This document shows positions 47,030-55,511 of a DNA stretch of 64,000 bases, one piece after another. Each line of letters starts with the position of its first letter. Position 1 is the stretch's first letter. A program made the translations under genes and the position numbers. Source of the stretch: Staphylococcus hyicus (GTDB lineage Bacteria > Bacillota > Bacilli > Staphylococcales > Staphylococcaceae); assembly GCF_000816085.1 (NCBI RefSeq), contig NZ_CP008747.1:620001-684000 (forward strand). The letters are read 5' to 3'. The notes beneath the pieces are model-generated. The model made no database searches. It was not told where the DNA came from and saw only the letters and a program-made list of their open reading frames with translations.

Positions 47030-47383
47030 ATGCTATTAAGATATATTTCGAATGTAAAGTTAGCTAAAGAATTACTCAGTGCGTCAAAGCCTAAATTAAA
47101 AAACGATCAAGGTTTAAGAGATGCTTTTGAATCATTTAACCTTTCACCTGATTTGGTACGAGTTGTTGGTGTGGCTGAAAGTGTAGCCGCGGTTCTATTC
47201 GGGTTAAGTATATTCAATAAAAAGTTATCTCAAGTAGGTTCGTTCATTACCATTATCGTATTGGGCGTAGCGATACAAAAGCATATGGAAGCTGGACACG
47301 GAAAAGAAGGTGCACAACACGCAATTGATTTAGTTACAATGGCAGGTTTAAGCCTTGCAGACACTATAGTAAGTAGTGAATAA
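47030..47383 (+). CDS. DoxX-like small membrane protein
   Basis: 117-aa protein with three or four helices and the DoxX pattern (LSPDLVRVVGVAESVAAVLFGL). A GTG at 47027 precedes the ATG; AAGGAGAG spacing fits 47030. Linkage with the LLM oxidoreductase suggests a redox or thiol-stress role; DoxX proteins act with such enzymes elsewhere. No proof here. Confidence 0.8.
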   Translation: MLLRYISNVKLAKELLSASKPKLKNDQGLRDAFESFNLSPDLVRVVGVAESVAAVLFGLSIFNKKLSQVGSFITIIVLGVAIQKHMEAGHGKEGAQHAIDLVTMAGLSLADTIVSSE

Positions 47384-47419
47384 TTTTAAAAGAAAATTAA
47401 TAAATTGTCTGTTTTTATT

Positions 47420-47457
47420 GGAGCTAAGACATTATTGTGTCATAGTTCCTTTTTTTA
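47420..47457 (+). terminator. Intrinsic terminator of LLM-DoxX operon
   Basis: GGAGCTAAGACA pairs with TGTCATAGTTCC (one mismatch, one wobble), followed by seven T residues. Confidence 0.75.
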
Positions 47458-47652
47458 TAATTAGGGTCATACCCTTAAAATGTGGGCGTTTAAGAAAATT
47501 TCGAATATATTTTCAGGAAGTAATTGAAAAAAGTGCGGTAAAGGTTTAGAATACAATTATTAAGAAATTAAATTTCCAAGTAAATATAGTTTTTAGAAAC
47601 ACAGAACTTTACGTATGCATCTTGGATAGCAACTACTGAGGTGATTAAATTG

Positions 47653-47997
47653 ATGAAGTATCCAGTCAAAAACATGAAAGAGTTTATAGCCATTACCCGC
47701 ACAACTAAAGAAATATCTCACAATATTAAGCAAGCATATGCGCTAACATATGAAGAACTTTTTATTCTTGTACACGTTCAAGAAAAAAGATTGCCAGCGT
47801 ATAACGTGAAAGATATCATCACAGTATCAAAATTTAAGCCTTACTATATTACTAAAGCACTTCAAAAACTTAAAGAAAATGGTTATTTATCAAAAAAGAG
47901 AAATGAACAGGATGAACGTACGGTTATTATTGAAATTTCGAAAGATCAGTATGAGAAAATCGACCAATTATTTCACAATATTGAAGCTACATTTTAA
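47653..47997 (+). CDS. sarR: SarR transcriptional regulator
   Basis: 114-aa MarR/SarA-family winged-helix protein. The C-terminal half (FKPYYITKALQKLKENGYLS, then KKRNEQDERTVII) is close to S. aureus SarR, and LTYEELFIL fits the dimer core. SarR modulates sarA and agr in S. aureus. I take the ATG at 47653, nine bases after GAGGTG. In S. aureus the urease genes come next; here they do not. Confidence 0.85.
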   Translation: MKYPVKNMKEFIAITRTTKEISHNIKQAYALTYEELFILVHVQEKRLPAYNVKDIITVSKFKPYYITKALQKLKENGYLSKKRNEQDERTVIIEISKDQYEKIDQLFHNIEATF

Positions 47998-48086
47998 TGA
48001 TGGGGCGATTTGTTTTAAAAAAGAAAACAAATGAAGACAAGTATTAAATCAATTACGGTTGAGGGCGTTAAATATACCAGATGATA

Positions 48087-48127
48087 AAAGGATTAGAGCG
48101 ATGTTAAACGTTCTAATCCTTTGTCTT
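48087..48127 (+). terminator. Intrinsic terminator of sarR
   Basis: AAAGGATTAGAGCG/CGTTCTAATCCTTT (one wobble) then GTCTTTT. Confidence 0.8.
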
Positions 48128-48259
48128 TTAAAGTAGGGGGGCAAGTCTTTACTTTCAGAAAGTCTTATTTCTTAATCTTCTTAAATAGGATTCATATCTA
48201 TTTTGTACTATAATGTTGAGTGAGAAACTAAGAAATAAAATTGAAAGTGAGTGGCGAAC

Positions 48260-49417
48260 ATGCAATCTATTTTAATTCAGTCTAATCTTCAAAAAACATG
48301 GATTGAAAAGCTAGAAACACAACGCCCTATGTTTGAAGCGAATGCATCACGAAATGATTTATCAAGAACATTTCCTTATGAAAATGTGCAATGGCTGGTG
48401 GATAATGGGTATACACGATTAACATTGCCAAAAACTCATGGCGGATATGGAGCGACGCTTGAAGATATGGTGGTATTACAAACTCTACTTGGTTCAATGG
48501 ATGCCGCAACAGCACTTTCAGTTGGGTGGCATTTAAGTTTAATCGGTGAGCTTTTTGAAACTAAAAAGTGGGATAATGAGATACTCATCGCACTAGCAGA
48601 AGCAGTAAAACGTGGCGCACTCATTAATCGTGCTGTGAGCGAAGCTGAAACCGGAAGCCCTACAAGGGGAGGCAAACCACAAACCTATGCGAAACGACAT
48701 GGTAAAAGTTACGTCATAAATGGTGTAAAAACGTTTACTTCAATGAGTCCAGCATTAACACATATTGTCGTTGCTGCTTATATGCCTGAACATGAGCAAG
48801 TGGGCTTCTTTCTTGTGCATCAAGATAGTGAAGGGTTAAGTATTGCAGATAATTGGGATATGATTGGAATGCGTGCCACTGAGAGTCATGATATTGTCCT
48901 TGAGAATGTGAAAGTCCCACGATCACACCTTGTTGAAATAAAGGGTCAAAATCCTGCGTTTCAAAATGGATGGCTTTTACACATACCTAGTACGTATCTT
49001 GGTATTGCGCAAGCAGCAAGAGATTATGCTTATCAATTTGCCACTTCATATCGCCCTAATAGTATAGAAGGAACGATTGCTGACTTACCCATTGTGCAAC
49101 AAAATTTGGGTAAGATGGATACAAAATTGTTAGCAGCGCGCCATATGTTATGGAGTACCGCACAAGCTTATCAAAATAAAAGTCAGGAGCAATCGATTCA
49201 AAGTGAAATCAGTGCAAGTAAAGTCATTGTCATGAATGAAGGTTTAGATGTTGTTGATTTAGCTATGCGCATAGTAGGGGCTAAAAGTTTAGAAATGACA
49301 CGGCCACTCCAACGTTATTATCGTGATATGCGTGCGGGATTGCATAATCCGCCTATGGAAGATATGGCGTATTCACAGATTGCAAATAATGCTATAAACA
49401 CATGGAATACGCTTTAA
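48260..49417 (+). CDS. Acyl-CoA dehydrogenase family protein
   Basis: 385-aa flavoprotein of the acyl-CoA dehydrogenase fold: N-terminal helical domain (GYGATLEDMVVLQTLLGSMD), middle beta domain (VSEAETGSPTRGG, VINGVKTFTSMSP) and C-terminal helices with the LEMTRPLQRYYRDMRAGLHN region. The usual catalytic Glu is not clear to me, so substrate and even dehydrogenase activity are uncertain; DszC/flavin-reductase-like relatives exist. Two possible starts (48251 GTG, 48260 ATG). No fatty-acid oxidation genes are nearby. Confidence 0.85.
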   Translation: MQSILIQSNLQKTWIEKLETQRPMFEANASRNDLSRTFPYENVQWLVDNGYTRLTLPKTHGGYGATLEDMVVLQTLLGSMDAATALSVGWHLSLIGELFETKKWDNEILIALAEAVKRGALINRAVSEAETGSPTRGGKPQTYAKRHGKSYVINGVKTFTSMSPALTHIVVAAYMPEHEQVGFFLVHQDSEGLSIADNWDMIGMRATESHDIVLENVKVPRSHLVEIKGQNPAFQNGWLLHIPSTYLGIAQAARDYAYQFATSYRPNSIEGTIADLPIVQQNLGKMDTKLLAARHMLWSTAQAYQNKSQEQSIQSEISASKVIVMNEGLDVVDLAMRIVGAKSLEMTRPLQRYYRDMRAGLHNPPMEDMAYSQIANNAINTWNTL

Positions 49418-49501
49418 ACACGGACTTATGAATGAAGTCATTGAAAGATATGTGATCCCTCTTTATAATGAAACGTAACACGAAAGAGGGAGACGAGCAT
49501 C

Positions 49502-49876
49502 ATGCGCTATATATTAATAGCTATTGGCGTCATTTTTACGTTGCTTGGTTTTGCTGGAGCAGTTTTACCATTATTACCGACAACACCATTTTTACTTGTA
49601 GCAGTGATATGTTTTGCTAAAAGTTCGAAAAAGTTTCATGATTGGCTCGTACAAACAAAAGTGTACCAAGCTTATGTTGAAGATTTTAAATTGTATAGAG
49701 GCTACACAATGAGAAAGAAAATTCAACTGCTCATTAGTTTATATATTGTCGTAGGTTTTTCAATTTGGGCTGTGGAGATTCCTATTATTAGAATCGGGCT
49801 TTTCATCATGGTCATCATTCAAACTATTGTTTTATTTACTTGGGTGCGCACACTTCCAGAAAAACAGGGACATTAA
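49502..49876 (+). CDS. DUF454 (YbaN-type) membrane protein
   Basis: 124-aa protein with three helices and the family motif GFAGAVLPLLPTTPFLLVA followed by FAKSSKKFHDWL. Function unknown. AGAGGGAG precedes the ATG. Confidence 0.9.
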   Translation: MRYILIAIGVIFTLLGFAGAVLPLLPTTPFLLVAVICFAKSSKKFHDWLVQTKVYQAYVEDFKLYRGYTMRKKIQLLISLYIVVGFSIWAVEIPIIRIGLFIMVIIQTIVLFTWVRTLPEKQGH

Positions 49877-50035
49877 TAACGGAATTGATGTGCTGTTTTT
49901 TTAATATAAATATTAAGTTTAAGAACGTTCCTAAATTGACTTGATAATTCAGTTTTAGGAGCGTTTTTAATTGTAAATTGATGTTTTGGAAAAGTGGACG
50001 ACTAAATTTTTATTGCTTTAGCAGAATAAAGTGTG

Positions 50036-50058
50036 TATAATAATGATAATCATTATCA
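50036..50058 (+). promoter_or_regulatory. Fur box over the fhuD2 promoter
   Basis: TGATAATCATTATCA (50044-50058) is a perfect 7-1-7 Fur site, adjacent to the -10 TATAAT (50036-50041); the -35 is TTGCTT at 50013-50018 with 17-bp spacing. Confidence 0.92.
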
Positions 50059-50074
50059 ATTGGAGGAAGAAAAG

Positions 50075-50992
50075 ATGCAAAAATGGTTCATTCCACTTGT
50101 TGTTTTTATGTTGTTATTAACTGCTTGTGGTCCAAATAAAAAAGAAGAAAGTGCGCAATCTGATGAAAAGACGCTAGCACTTAAAACAGCAGAGGGAAAA
50201 CAAAATATTAACATACCGCAAACGCCCAAGCGTATTGTAGTGCTTGCGCCCACATACGCAGGCGGTTTGAAATATTTGGATGCCAACATTGTCGGTGTTT
50301 CAAGCCAAGTAGATCAAAGTCCAATATTGAAAAAACATTTTAAGGATATTAATAAAGTTGGAACGGATGATGTTGAAAAAGTGGCATCTTTAAAGCCGGA
50401 TTTAATTATTACGTATAATACTGATAAAAATACGAAAAAACTTGAAAAAATCGCACCTACTTTAGCGATTAATTATGCTATGTATAATTACATTGAGCAA
50501 CAAGAATTATTAGGCCAAATTATGAATAAAGAAAAAGAAGTTGCAGATTGGAAAGAGAAATGGCTGAAAGAAACGAAACAAGATGGCAAAGACATCAAAC
50601 AAGCAATCGGTGAAGATGCTACCGTGTCAATTATTGAAGATTTTGAGAAGAAAATTTATGCGTATGGTAAAAATTGGGGGCGTGGTAGTGAAGTGATTTA
50701 TCAGGCATTTGGTTTAAAAATGCCTACTGAATTAGAAAAAGCGACACAAAAAGAAGGTTGGAAAGAAATTTCTAAAGAAGACTTAGAAACATACTCAGGT
50801 GACTACATAGTTAAAGCAAAAGCGCCAAAAGCAGCACAACCTGAATTTACACGAACGTCGATGTGGTCTAATTTAAAACCGGTAAAAGAAAATCATGTCT
50901 TTGATGTAGATTCAAGTATTTATTGGTACAATGATCCGTATTCGTTAGACGTCATTCGTAAAGACTTAAAAGAGAAATTTTTAAGAAATTAA
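50075..50992 (+). CDS. fhuD2: Ferric hydroxamate siderophore-binding lipoprotein
   Basis: 305-aa substrate-binding lipoprotein that captures Fe(III)-hydroxamates for an FhuBC-type importer. Signal peptide and lipobox LLLTAC (mature Cys at about residue 19). Segments APTYAGGLKYLDANIVGV, NWGRGSEVIYQAFGLKMP and YWYNDPYSLDVIRKDLKEK match S. aureus FhuD2 closely. As in S. aureus it stands alone, with permease genes elsewhere. Expression should rise in iron limitation through the perfect Fur box. Confidence 0.93.
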   Translation: MQKWFIPLVVFMLLLTACGPNKKEESAQSDEKTLALKTAEGKQNINIPQTPKRIVVLAPTYAGGLKYLDANIVGVSSQVDQSPILKKHFKDINKVGTDDVEKVASLKPDLIITYNTDKNTKKLEKIAPTLAINYAMYNYIEQQELLGQIMNKEKEVADWKEKWLKETKQDGKDIKQAIGEDATVSIIEDFEKKIYAYGKNWGRGSEVIYQAFGLKMPTELEKATQKEGWKEISKEDLETYSGDYIVKAKAPKAAQPEFTRTSMWSNLKPVKENHVFDVDSSIYWYNDPYSLDVIRKDLKEKFLRN

Positions 50993-51066
50993 ACGAATCC
51001 AAGTGAAGAGAGGTTGCTCATCTTCCCAATAAACATAGACGGGGACAAAGCAACCTAAGAAACAAT

Positions 51067-51117
51067 AACATCCAACATCATTCATTGATTCAAGAAAGAT
51101 GTTGGATGTTATTTTTG
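51067..51117 (+). terminator. Intrinsic terminator of fhuD2
   Basis: AACATCCAACATC pairs perfectly with GATGTTGGATGTT, then ATTTTTG. Confidence 0.82.
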
Positions 51118-51264
51118 TTAATTAATACATTGCGTCTTAATGATGAATTTAAAATATCATTTTGATTGATATCTTATCCCTTTTTTTAATGACCTTTCAG
51201 ACTACAATTTTAAAGCATCAAATCTTAGATGATTGATACGTTAATGAAGTGTTATGTGGAGATG

Positions 51265-52779
51265 TTATTTTCTAACATACGTACTATGTTTATGTTTCTC
51301 ATAAATGGTCAGACCGGTAATGTCCTTTTTCGTATTTGGAAGTATCAAGCTTGAAAGGTATGCTGTGCCGAATGCAATAAAAAATGCAATGATTGATGTA
51401 TAAAAAGGTGAACCAGCGCCTCCTACACCTTGGAGAAAATAACTAACAATGACGGTGATGATAAGTCCTACAATCACACCTGTACCATGGGTGCGTTTCG
51501 TGAAAATACCTACAGCAAATATCCCAGCGAGTGGTACACCGAATAAACCTGTGATGAGCAAGAATAAATCCCACATATCACTAGAGTTAGAAGCGATTAA
51601 GTAAAGTGAGGCTATTAAGCTGATTAAACCAACAACAATTGTGGTTAATCTCGCAAAACGCACTTCAGCTTTTTCATGTTGTTTTCCAAAAAATCGCTGC
51701 TTAATGTCGATAGAGATACATGCGGAAATTGAATTTAGACTTGATGAGATAGTCGATTGTGCTGCTGCGAAAATTGCAGCTATTAATAACCCACCAAGAA
51801 AAGGTGGCATTTGCGTTAAAATAAAATAAGGAACGATTGAAGACGTATTAAAGTCATTTGGTAAGGTAATTTGATGTTCATAAAATGCATAGAGGGCCGT
51901 ACCCATACCGAAAAAGATAGGGGCAGAAATTAAGGCTAAAATACCATTTGTCCAAATCGATTGAGCGGTTTCTTTCATTGATTCTGAAGCTTGATAACGT
52001 TGGACAACGTCCTGGCTTGCAGTATATTGTTGTAAATTGTTAAACACACTTCCAATAAAAATAATCGGGATAGCTGCAGCGCTAGCACTTAGTTTCCAAT
52101 TGTCTGCACTAATCAATTTTTTATTTTGAATGGCATCATGGACAACAGTTGAGAAACCACCGTCAACTTGACTGATTGCCATAATGATAATAATAATGGC
52201 ACCGCCAAGTAAAATCACACCTTGTATAAAATCACTCCAAACCACGCCCTCAAACCCACCTAAGAAAGTATAGATGATACAGAGTAAGCCTACTAAACAC
52301 GCCACAACATATGGATTAATATCAGATACCGCAGTTATTGCTAGCGTCGGTAAATATATAACGATAGCGATCCTTCCAAGATGAAATAAGACGAATAATA
52401 AAGAACCAATTACGCGCACTGCAGGGTTAAAGCGAGCTTCCAAATATTCATATGCAGAAGTTACATGTAATTTTTTAAAAAATGGAATATAGAAATAAAT
52501 TAATAATGGAATGATAGCAACAATCGCGATATTCCCAGCAATATAAGACCAATCTGTAAGAAATGATTTTTCAGGTGTTGACATAAATGTAATCGCACTT
52601 AAAGTCGTTGCGTATATTGAAAAGCCCACTACCCACGATGGGAGACGACCACTTGCAGTAAAAAAGCTTTCAGTATCTTTTCCAGCGCGACGTGTAAAAA
52701 ATGCACCAACTGCTAGCATAAGCAATAAGTATAAAATCAATGCAACCCAATTCCAAAATCCAAACCCAATTGTATTCAT
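51265..52779 (-). CDS. nanT: Sialic acid Na+ symporter (SSS family)
   Basis: 504-aa sodium:solute symporter with about thirteen helices. SSS motifs: GRLPSWVVGFSIYATTLSAI near the N-terminus and FLGGLLIAAIFAAAQSTISSSLNS for the Na2-site region. Start at 52779 behind GAGGGG. It lies 65 bases downstream of nanA on the same strand, so import of N-acetylneuraminate is the natural role. Shares the nanA promoter. Confidence 0.9.
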   Translation of the reverse strand: MNTIGFGFWNWVALILYLLLMLAVGAFFTRRAGKDTESFFTASGRLPSWVVGFSIYATTLSAITFMSTPEKSFLTDWSYIAGNIAIVAIIPLLIYFYIPFFKKLHVTSAYEYLEARFNPAVRVIGSLLFVLFHLGRIAIVIYLPTLAITAVSDINPYVVACLVGLLCIIYTFLGGFEGVVWSDFIQGVILLGGAIIIIIMAISQVDGGFSTVVHDAIQNKKLISADNWKLSASAAAIPIIFIGSVFNNLQQYTASQDVVQRYQASESMKETAQSIWTNGILALISAPIFFGMGTALYAFYEHQITLPNDFNTSSIVPYFILTQMPPFLGGLLIAAIFAAAQSTISSSLNSISACISIDIKQRFFGKQHEKAEVRFARLTTIVVGLISLIASLYLIASNSSDMWDLFLLITGLFGVPLAGIFAVGIFTKRTHGTGVIVGLIITVIVSYFLQGVGGAGSPFYTSIIAFFIAFGTAYLSSLILPNTKKDITGLTIYEKHKHSTYVRK

Positions 52780-52844
52780 AATGTTAACCCCTCTTTCAAT
52801 CAATGTGAATGCGGTAAATGCTTCAAATATGTTTCATGACTTCT

Positions 52845-53726
52845 CTATAAGCGATATTGTTGAATAAGTGCTTTTAATTGAGGCCTTAAAGCCGCTTTAA
52901 AAGGGTGGAAAGGTGCTTTTGGATAACCCGTTTCTATTCCTTTTTCTTTTAGAATGGCTTTTAGTGTAGGGTATAATCCCATTTTTAAAACTTGCTCAAT
53001 AATGTCATTGGTTTCATGTTGTAATGCATATGCTTTTTCAATATTTCCTGATTGAGCGGCTTTGAAAATCGCTTGAGCACGCACACCGTTGATGTTGTAC
53101 GTTGAACCGATTGCACCATCAACTCCAGATATTGCTGCTTGAACGAGCATTTCATCGAAACCTGAAAAGATTAAATGATTAGGGAATGCATGACGTAAAC
53201 GCTCAAGTAAGAAAAAGTCAGGGGCAGTATATTTAACACCGATAATGCGTTCATTTTTGAACAATACTTCAAATTGTTCGATTGAAAGATTGACACCTGT
53301 TAACCCGGGGATGGCATAAATAATCATGTCATTTTCAGTTGTTTCGATAATTTTAAAGTAATAATCACATATTTCTTCAAATGTAAAAGGATAATAAAAT
53401 GGTGTGACTGCCGATAAGGCATCATAACCTAGTGCCGTTGCATATTGCCCAAGTAGAATGGCTTCATTTAAATCTAAAGAACCTACTTGTGCGATTAAAC
53501 GTATGTCATCTTGAGCCTCTTCCTTGACGATACGGAAAACCTCTTTCTTTTGATTGGTATTCATTAAGAAATTTTCTCCAGAACTCCCATTGACGTATAA
53601 ACCATCTAGTTGTTGATGGTCTATCGCATTGCGCACGACGTCACGTAAACCACTTTCAATAATATTTCCATTCTCATCGAATGGGACTAATAGTGCTGCA
53701 TATAAGCCTTTTAAATGATTTTTCAT
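52845..53726 (-). CDS. nanA: N-acetylneuraminate lyase
   Basis: 293-aa class I aldolase splitting sialic acid to ManNAc and pyruvate. It shows [14 protein letters not shown] (substrate carboxylate site), Tyr in [11 protein letters not shown] and Schiff-base Lys in [11 protein letters not shown]. Length is standard. GGAGG precedes the start. First gene of nanA-nanT; transcription is set by the promoter, cre and operator just upstream. Confidence 0.95.
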   Translation of the reverse strand: MKNHLKGLYAALLVPFDENGNIIESGLRDVVRNAIDHQQLDGLYVNGSSGENFLMNTNQKKEVFRIVKEEAQDDIRLIAQVGSLDLNEAILLGQYATALGYDALSAVTPFYYPFTFEEICDYYFKIIETTENDMIIYAIPGLTGVNLSIEQFEVLFKNERIIGVKYTAPDFFLLERLRHAFPNHLIFSGFDEMLVQAAISGVDGAIGSTYNINGVRAQAIFKAAQSGNIEKAYALQHETNDIIEQVLKMGLYPTLKAILKEKGIETGYPKAPFHPFKAALRPQLKALIQQYRL

Positions 53727-53752
53727 GGTTTGCCTCCTCTGATTATTGAAAT

Positions 53753-53767
53753 ATTGGTCAGACCAAT
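53753..53767. promoter_or_regulatory. GntR/FadR-type operator of the nan locus
   Basis: ATTGGTC-A-GACCAAT, a perfect 7-1-7 palindrome with the TGGTC-N-GACCA core seen for FadR-type GntR regulators, positioned just downstream of the nanA -10. Confidence 0.8.
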
Positions 53768-53777
53768 TTATACTTAT

Positions 53778-53806
53778 ATTGTAAGCGCTATCATTTAAGA
53801 GGTCAA
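53778..53806 (-). promoter_or_regulatory. nanA-nanT promoter
   Basis: Minus strand TTGACC (53806-53801), 17 bp, TACAAT (53783-53778). The cre site fills the spacer and the GntR-type operator covers the start region. Confidence 0.82.
53779..53794 (+). promoter_or_regulatory. Perfect cre (CcpA) site in the nan promoter
   Basis: TTGTAAGCGCTATCAT fits WTGNNARCGNWWWCAW at every position. It lies between the -35 and -10 of the nanA promoter, so CcpA would repress sialic acid use when preferred sugars are present. Confidence 0.88.
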
Positions 53807-53876
53807 TAGCGCATTTTATTGTAATATGACGTTTTATGATACACTTGAATCGTTATGAAAGGGGGAGTACACAAGG

Positions 53877-54542
53877 ATGGAAGACATGAACAGTCGTCAA
53901 AGTTTAAAGGGGAAAATGGTGGAAAATATTAAAAATTATATTTTGGATGCCCAACTTACAGCAGGAGACAAGTTACCCACAGAACGTAAATTAGCCGAAG
54001 AATATCAAGTGAGTCGCTCAGTTGTGCGAGAGGCATTAAGTTATTTAGAAAACACAGGAGTAACAGAAAGTGTCCAAGGTAAGGGAACAATTGTAAAAGC
54101 ACATGATATTACGCCACTTATAGAAGGTTTTTTATTTAGCTTTCAAGTGTCACGAGGAAATTTAAAAGATTTAATGATGCTCCGCTTGACATTTGAACTT
54201 GCAGCGATTGATGTTATAGAGCGAGATGAAACCTCTTTAGAAGCGATTGAACGTATCCTTGTAGATAATCCTGAAACGTTTACTATCGATGATGATAAAG
54301 CATTTCATCAAAGTATTTTAGAAGCGGTAAATGTACCATTATTTAAACAAATGAGTGCGGTCGTGCATGCGTATTTTTATCAAACACCTATTAAATCTTC
54401 AGAGCGAGACAATCAATTAAGTATTGATGACCATCAAGCGATTTATGAAGCTTTAAAAGCCAAACATTATGCTAAAGCGAAAACATTATTAACTAAACAT
54501 TTATTGCGAGGTGCTAAATTTTATGACGAAAATTGCAATTGA
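53877..54542 (+). CDS. nanR: GntR-family (FadR subfamily) regulator of the nan locus
   Basis: 221-aa repressor-type protein. Winged HTH at about residues 12-75 (LPTERKLAEEYQVSRSVVREAL) and C-terminal FCD ligand domain with metal-type residues in DDKAFHQSI and SIDDHQAIYEAL. It is divergent from nanA and its stop overlaps nanK by 20 bases. The S. aureus nan locus, as I know it, uses an RpiR-type NanR; this is a different family, as in E. coli NanR. The operator between the genes fits it. Symbol is by function and context. Confidence 0.82.
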   Translation: MEDMNSRQSLKGKMVENIKNYILDAQLTAGDKLPTERKLAEEYQVSRSVVREALSYLENTGVTESVQGKGTIVKAHDITPLIEGFLFSFQVSRGNLKDLMMLRLTFELAAIDVIERDETSLEAIERILVDNPETFTIDDDKAFHQSILEAVNVPLFKQMSAVVHAYFYQTPIKSSERDNQLSIDDHQAIYEALKAKHYAKAKTLLTKHLLRGAKFYDENCN

Positions 54543-55383
54543 TATTGGAGGGACATTTATAAAATCTGCGATCGTAGAACCTGGATTTCAACTGGAGGGT
54601 TATCAAAAACACCCTACTCCAATCAATGAAAATAAAGCCATTTTAAAAGAGGTCGTTAACCGTATTGACCATTATGTGCATGCCTATCATTTAAAAAATG
54701 TCAGCATTGGTATTTCGACAGCAGGTGCTGTTAATTGTGTTGAGGGTACCATTGTATACGCAAATGACAACATACTGGATTATGCTGGTACGGATTTTAA
54801 ACAGGCATTACGTCCATTCTCTACCCAAGTAAATGTCTACAACGATGTAGATGCTGCAATGTTAGGGGAAATATCATACCGGAAATACCCGGTTCAAAGT
54901 GCATTTTGTTTAACCTTAGGTACAGGTATCGGCGGTAGTTATTTTCACCAACAAAGTGGATTAATGGTTGGTGCACGACATCGAGCCAATCAGATAGGAC
55001 ATTTACTCTTTGATCCTAATACTCACACAAATTATGAACAACGTGCGTCAACACGGGCATTAAAACAATTGATGTTAAAACAAGCTTATGGCCATGATCA
55101 TGTAGCTCAATTATTTGAAGATGCACGTCATGCTGAGAAATCACAATGGATATTACATACTTGGGGGCGTGAAGTTGCGCGAGGTATAGCGGAAGTACAA
55201 ATTATGTTTGATCCAGAGTGTGTCATTATCGGCGGAGGCATTTCTCAACAACAACACGCCTTATTAAAATACATACAACCACACGTAAAAGCTTACTTAC
55301 CACCACATTATGGTTGCGCTAAAATTGAAACTGCACAATTACAAAATGATGCAGCACTGATTGGTGCGGTCTCTGAATTGTAA
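54523..55383 (+). CDS. nanK: N-acetylmannosamine kinase (ROK family)
   Basis: 286-aa ROK-family sugar kinase that phosphorylates ManNAc. N-terminal AIDIGGTFIKSA is the ATP phosphate site; TLGTGIGGSYFHQ and IIGGGIS follow. The ROK zinc-binding CxCGxxGC is absent (only NQIGHLLFD remains), as in some Gram-positive NanK proteins. ATG lies inside the end of nanR behind GAGGTG. The next step, ManNAc-6-P epimerase (nanE), is not in the window. Confidence 0.85.
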   Translation: MTKIAIDIGGTFIKSAIVEPGFQLEGYQKHPTPINENKAILKEVVNRIDHYVHAYHLKNVSIGISTAGAVNCVEGTIVYANDNILDYAGTDFKQALRPFSTQVNVYNDVDAAMLGEISYRKYPVQSAFCLTLGTGIGGSYFHQQSGLMVGARHRANQIGHLLFDPNTHTNYEQRASTRALKQLMLKQAYGHDHVAQLFEDARHAEKSQWILHTWGREVARGIAEVQIMFDPECVIIGGGISQQQHALLKYIQPHVKAYLPPHYGCAKIETAQLQNDAALIGAVSEL

Positions 55384-55407
55384 ACGTGCTAGAAAAAATG
55401 TTTACAA
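55378..55407. promoter_or_regulatory. BirA operator of bioY
   Basis: TTGTAAAC (55378-55385) and GTTTACAA (55400-55407) form a perfect inverted repeat with a 14-bp spacer, the BirA operator layout. It overlaps the nanK stop and the -35 region of the bioY promoter (TATAAT at 55413-55418). Confidence 0.9.
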
Positions 55408-55511
55408 TCATGTATAATACGGCAATGGCTATATCATTTTAAATATGACGATTTTTTTGTTGGTCATTTTAAATGGTGTAACACGTTTGAAGTCAATAGG
55501 GAGGAAATTTA

